This document shows positions 7,286-9,744 of a stretch of DNA of 9,744 nucleotides, piece by piece (the first letter of the stretch is position 1; every line of letters begins with the position of its first letter). This DNA comes from Paludibacter sp. (GTDB taxonomy: Bacteria > Bacteroidota > Bacteroidia > Bacteroidales > Paludibacteraceae): the NCBI GenBank assembly GCA_009787075.1, contig WRGS01000191.1:1-9744 (forward strand). Reading direction: 5' to 3'. A program made the position numbers and the translations under genes. The notes under the pieces are model-generated. The model ran no database searches. It was not told the DNA's origin and saw nothing but the letters and a program-made list of their open reading frames with translations.

Positions 7286-7554
7286 AAATAAAAAATAATT
7301 AAAATTAAATTGCTGATAAACAGATAGATAGACAGATAAATTTTCGATAAAAGAGTTGTTTATCTCAAAAATATTGATTTACTTTGCAGTAATTTTTTGC
7401 AGAGTTTTAACTGACTTCGGCTCTTTTGAAAAATCAAAATGTAAAAAATGAATTATTAGAAGTCCCCAAAACAAAATTTTGCTTTTCATACAAAAATTTA
7501 AACAGTTTCTAATTTTATAAAAACCGCCTTTCAATAAATATTTGCCATAAATAT
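7286..7554. other. Non-coding gap between the transposase remnant and the transketolase promoter
   Basis: A very A/T-rich stretch with no convincing gene. It holds a GATA/GACA-type tetranucleotide run (7315-7338), a perfect 8-base inverted pair (7315-7322 with 7357-7364) and the candidate right end of the insertion-sequence relic (7451-7467). A minus-strand frame of 36 codons (7489-7379) crosses the candidate end and is judged non-coding. Confidence 0.45.
7315..7364. repeat. GATA/GACA tetranucleotide run inside an 8-bp inverted repeat
   Basis: Six consecutive four-base units of GATA, AACA or GACA type occupy 7315-7338. The first eight bases, GATAAACA (7315-7322), have a perfect inverted copy TGTTTATC at 7357-7364. 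It could form a long-loop hairpin; no role is evident. Confidence 0.4.
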
Positions 7555-7583
7555 TTTGCAGTATAAAAATTTTTGTATCTTTG
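7555..7583 (+). promoter_or_regulatory. Transketolase promoter (TTTG-N17-TATCTTTG)
   Basis: TTTG (7555-7558), a 17-base spacer and TATCTTTG (7576-7583) give a complete promoter with a predicted start near 7590 and a leader of about 50 bases. The -33 box lies in the second copy of a near-direct repeat (ATAAATATTTGC at 7534, ATAAATATTTTGC at 7547). Confidence 0.62.
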
Positions 7584-7641
7584 CCCCGCAATTGTAACAA
7601 AACGGTTAATTTCAGATGTTAGAAAATAAAAAATATTAAAT

Positions 7642-9648
7642 ATGAACTCAATATCCAAATTAAACAAAGCCGCTGATAATATCAGAATTTTGGCGGCATC
7701 AATGGTAGAAAAGGCAAAATCGGGGCATCCGGGCGGAGCAATGGGTGGTGCAGATTTTATAAATGTTCTTTACAGCGAATTTTTGGAATACGACCCCGAA
7801 AATCCTGCATGGGAAGGGCGCGACCGTTTTTTTTTAGATCCCGGACACATGAGTCCGATGCTGTACAGCGTGCTGGCGTGTGCAGGAAAATTTTCACTTG
7901 CCGAACTTGCGCAGTTTCGTCAGTGGGATTCGCCAACGCCCGGACATCCGGAAGTTGATGTGTTGCGCGGCATAGAAAACACTTCAGGACCACTCGGACA
8001 GGGACATACTTTTGCCGTTGGCGCGGCTATTGCAGCAAAATTTCTTAAAGCGCGTTTTGGCGAAGTGATGAATCAGACAATTTACGCTTTTATTTCCGAT
8101 GGCGGCGTGCAGGAAGAAATTTCGCAGGGCGCAGGACGTTTGGCTGGGCATTTGGGTTTGGACAATTTGATAATGTTTTACGATTCCAACGATATTCAAC
8201 TTTCCACAGGTACAAACGCCGTTACCAGTGAAAATACGCACGCAAAATACGAGGCTTGGGGTTGGAAAGTTATTGAAATTCAGGGAAATGACCCAGAGCA
8301 AATTCGCGCAGCCTTGAACGAGGCAAAAGCCGAAACATCGAAACCGACTTTGATTATCGGCAAAACCATTATGGGCAAAGGCGCAGTAAAAGAAGACGGA
8401 ACAAATTTTGAACGTCAATGTGCAACGCATGGCGCACCGTTAAGCGAGGCAGGTGCAAGTTTTGAAAAAACAATTAAAAATCTTGGCGGAAATCCTGAAA
8501 ATCCTTTTGAATTTTTTGAAGAAACAAAAGAAATTTATGCAAAACGCGCCGAAGAATTAAAAAAAATCGTTTCAGAAAAAAAATCTTTAAAAGCAAAATG
8601 GGCAAAAGAAAATCCTGAATTAGCAGAAAAATTAACCGAATTTTTTAGCGGAAAATATCCAAAAATTGATTGGACAAAAATTGTTCAAAAACCAAATAAT
8701 TCTACTCGTGCAGCATCGGCTACAGTTCTTGGCGAACTCGCCAAACAGGTTGAAAATATGATAGTTGCCTCTGCCGACCTTTCCAATTCGGACAAAACAG
8801 ACGGTTTCTTAAAGCAAACTCATGCGTTGGCAAAAGGCGATTTCAGCGGCGCATTTTTGCAGGCTGGCGTTGCCGAACTCACAATGGCTTGCGTGGCGAT
8901 TGGAATGGCATTGCACGGCGGCGTGATTCCTGCATGCGCTACTTTTTTTGTTTTTTCCGATTATATGAAACCCGCTGTACGTATGGCTGCGCTAATGGAA
9001 ACACCCGTAAAATTTATTTGGACACACGATGCGTTCCGCGTTGGAGAAGATGGACCCACGCACGAGCCTGTAGAACAGGAAGCGCAAATTCGCCTTATGG
9101 AAAAACTGCAAAATCATAACGGACATAATTCTATGCTCGTTTTGCGCCCTGCCGATGCGGAGGAGGCGACACTTTGCTGGAAGCTCGCAATGGAAAATAC
9201 CACAACGCCGACAGGATTAATTTTTTCACGTCAAAATATCAATGATTTGCCCGCCGACAAACGCGAAGTTGAAAAAGGCGCATACATTGTTTATTCCGAC
9301 CCAAATCCCGATGTGGTGCTACTCGCCTCAGGTTCGGAAGTTGCTACTTTGAACGAAGGCTCGGAACTTTTGAAAAAAGACGGAGTTAAAATTCGTATTG
9401 TTTCTGTACCTAGTGAAGGACTTTTCCGCAAGCAATCGGCTGAATATCAAGAAAATATTCTACCGAAAAATATCAAACGTTTTGGTTTGACAGCAGGCTT
9501 GCCTGTAACTTTGGAAAGTTTGGTAGGCGAAAACGGTAAAGTTTTCGGCTTAAATTCATTCGGATTTTCCGCGCCTTACAAAGTTTTAGATGAAAAACTT
9601 GGTTTTACCGCCAAAAACGTTTATGAACAGGTAAAAGCGATTTTGTAA
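7642..9648 (+). CDS. tkt: Transketolase
   Basis: A thiamine diphosphate enzyme that moves two-carbon ketol units between sugar phosphates in the non-oxidative pentose phosphate pathway, in the cytosol. The 668-residue length is normal and all three domains are present on one chain. Visible landmarks are SGHPGG (27-32, His29), PGHMSPMLYS (67-76, His69), PGHPE (100-104, His101), GPLGQGH (116-122), the cofactor motif SDGGVQEEIS (152-161) with Asp153 and Glu158, YDSND (180-184, metal ligand Asn183), His263, GVAE with catalytic Glu412, and WTHDAFRVGEDGPTHEP (460-476). The cofactor motif departs from the classic GDGxxxEG form, but the key Asp, Glu and Asn are kept; this form is, to my knowledge, usual in Bacteroidota transketolases. 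The ATG at 7642 fits the family start and has no Shine-Dalgarno sequence. It has its own promoter and is followed by a terminator, so it is a single-gene unit. Confidence 0.97.
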   Translation: MNSISKLNKAADNIRILAASMVEKAKSGHPGGAMGGADFINVLYSEFLEYDPENPAWEGRDRFFLDPGHMSPMLYSVLACAGKFSLAELAQFRQWDSPTPGHPEVDVLRGIENTSGPLGQGHTFAVGAAIAAKFLKARFGEVMNQTIYAFISDGGVQEEISQGAGRLAGHLGLDNLIMFYDSNDIQLSTGTNAVTSENTHAKYEAWGWKVIEIQGNDPEQIRAALNEAKAETSKPTLIIGKTIMGKGAVKEDGTNFERQCATHGAPLSEAGASFEKTIKNLGGNPENPFEFFEETKEIYAKRAEELKKIVSEKKSLKAKWAKENPELAEKLTEFFSGKYPKIDWTKIVQKPNNSTRAASATVLGELAKQVENMIVASADLSNSDKTDGFLKQTHALAKGDFSGAFLQAGVAELTMACVAIGMALHGGVIPACATFFVFSDYMKPAVRMAALMETPVKFIWTHDAFRVGEDGPTHEPVEQEAQIRLMEKLQNHNGHNSMLVLRPADAEEATLCWKLAMENTTTPTGLIFSRQNINDLPADKREVEKGAYIVYSDPNPDVVLLASGSEVATLNEGSELLKKDGVKIRIVSVPSEGLFRKQSAEYQENILPKNIKRFGLTAGLPVTLESLVGENGKVFGLNSFGFSAPYKVLDEKLGFTAKNVYEQVKAIL

Positions 9649-9676
9649 AAAACCTTGAATTGTTAAACTTTATTAA

Positions 9677-9722
9677 ATTCCGACAAAATTATTTCTTTTT
9701 TCAAAAAATATTTTGTCGGAAT
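9677..9722 (+). terminator. Terminator hairpin after tkt
   Basis: ATTCCGACAAAAT (9677-9689) and ATTTTGTCGGAAT (9710-9722) are perfect 13-base inverted copies separated by 20 bases that could pair further (TTTTTT with AAAAAA). It begins 28 bases after the tkt stop. The sequence after the right arm is A-rich rather than a clear T-run, so the mechanism is less certain than the structure. Confidence 0.65.
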
Positions 9723-9742
9723 AAAAATTTACCATAACTTTG
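9712..9742 (+). promoter_or_regulatory. Promoter of the next gene to the right (TTTG-N19-TAACTTTG)
   Basis: TTTG (9712-9715), a 19-base spacer and TAACTTTG (9735-9742) match the consensus used elsewhere in the window. The start would fall just beyond the right edge. The -33 box lies within the right arm of the tkt terminator hairpin. Confidence 0.6.
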
Positions 9743-9744
9743 CA

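Larger units (their letters stand above)
6961..7467 (+). mobile_element. Insertion sequence relic, IS5-like, internally deleted
   Basis: The left end GGGCACTTCTAAAAATT (6961-6977) matches the inverted right end GGGGACTTCTAATAATT (7467-7451) at 15 of 17 positions, suggesting terminal inverted repeats. Between them lie a transposase promoter (6983-7013) and a transposase reduced to its two ends (7041-7285). The implied length of 507 bases is about a third of an intact element of this type. I see no clear target-site duplication (left flank ATTAA, right flank AAAAC). The 165 bases between the transposase remnant and the right repeat are longer than usual for a right end, so the right boundary is less sure than the transposase remnant itself. 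Confidence 0.55.

Noticed and set aside
7379..7489. Minus-strand frame of 36 codons (MKSKILFWGLLIIHFLHF...) with a hydrophobic segment
   Set aside because: It has no promoter box or recognisable homologue and overlaps the candidate right end of the insertion-sequence relic. The hydrophobic run could simply reflect A/T-rich DNA. If it proved real, the right inverted repeat would be doubtful.

Overview
The window looks like a chromosomal segment of a low-GC member of the Bacteroidota. Three observations support this. Most genes are preceded by a TAnnTTTG -7 element, several with a TTTG -33 element 17-20 bases upstream, which is the promoter form known from the Bacteroides primary sigma factor. 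Start codons mostly lack a Shine-Dalgarno sequence and sit behind A/T-rich leaders. The one clear signal peptide ends in a KA|Q-type cleavage site common in this phylum. I cannot name a genus.

Layout, left to right. Positions 1-194 hold what may be the first codons of a gene leaving the window leftwards, with its own promoter, and a short GC-richer patch. Positions 195-905 hold a leftward secreted-protein gene broken by two compensating frameshifts. Positions 973-2830 hold typA/bipA (leftward), a translational GTPase, with a well-formed promoter. A 394-base gap (2773-3166) carries that promoter, the terminator of the next unit and a small symmetric repeat. Positions 3167-4115 hold a leftward pair, apt then rsfS. 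A 197-base divergent promoter region separates it from the rightward maeB (malic enzyme with a C-terminal phosphotransacetylase-like domain, 4313-6586), followed 29 bases later by a small secreted protein of unknown function (6616-6960). Directly after its stop codon lies a relic of an insertion sequence (about 6961-7467): an IS5-like transposase reduced by internal deletion to its two ends and frameshifted, but still with a textbook promoter. A full-length transketolase gene with its own promoter follows (7642-9648). The window closes with a 13-bp perfect inverted repeat (terminator) whose right arm contains the -33 box of the next gene's promoter.

The intact genes are housekeeping functions: ribosome-associated GTPase, ribosome silencing factor, adenine salvage, malate decarboxylation to pyruvate, and the non-oxidative pentose phosphate pathway. 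Apt uses PRPP, whose ribose-5-phosphate comes from the transketolase branch, and TypA and RsfS both act on the ribosome, but nothing in the layout shows a dedicated multi-gene system. I found no CRISPR array, tRNA, rRNA, toxin-antitoxin or defence genes. The most unusual content is decay: the frameshifted secreted gene and the collapsed insertion sequence.
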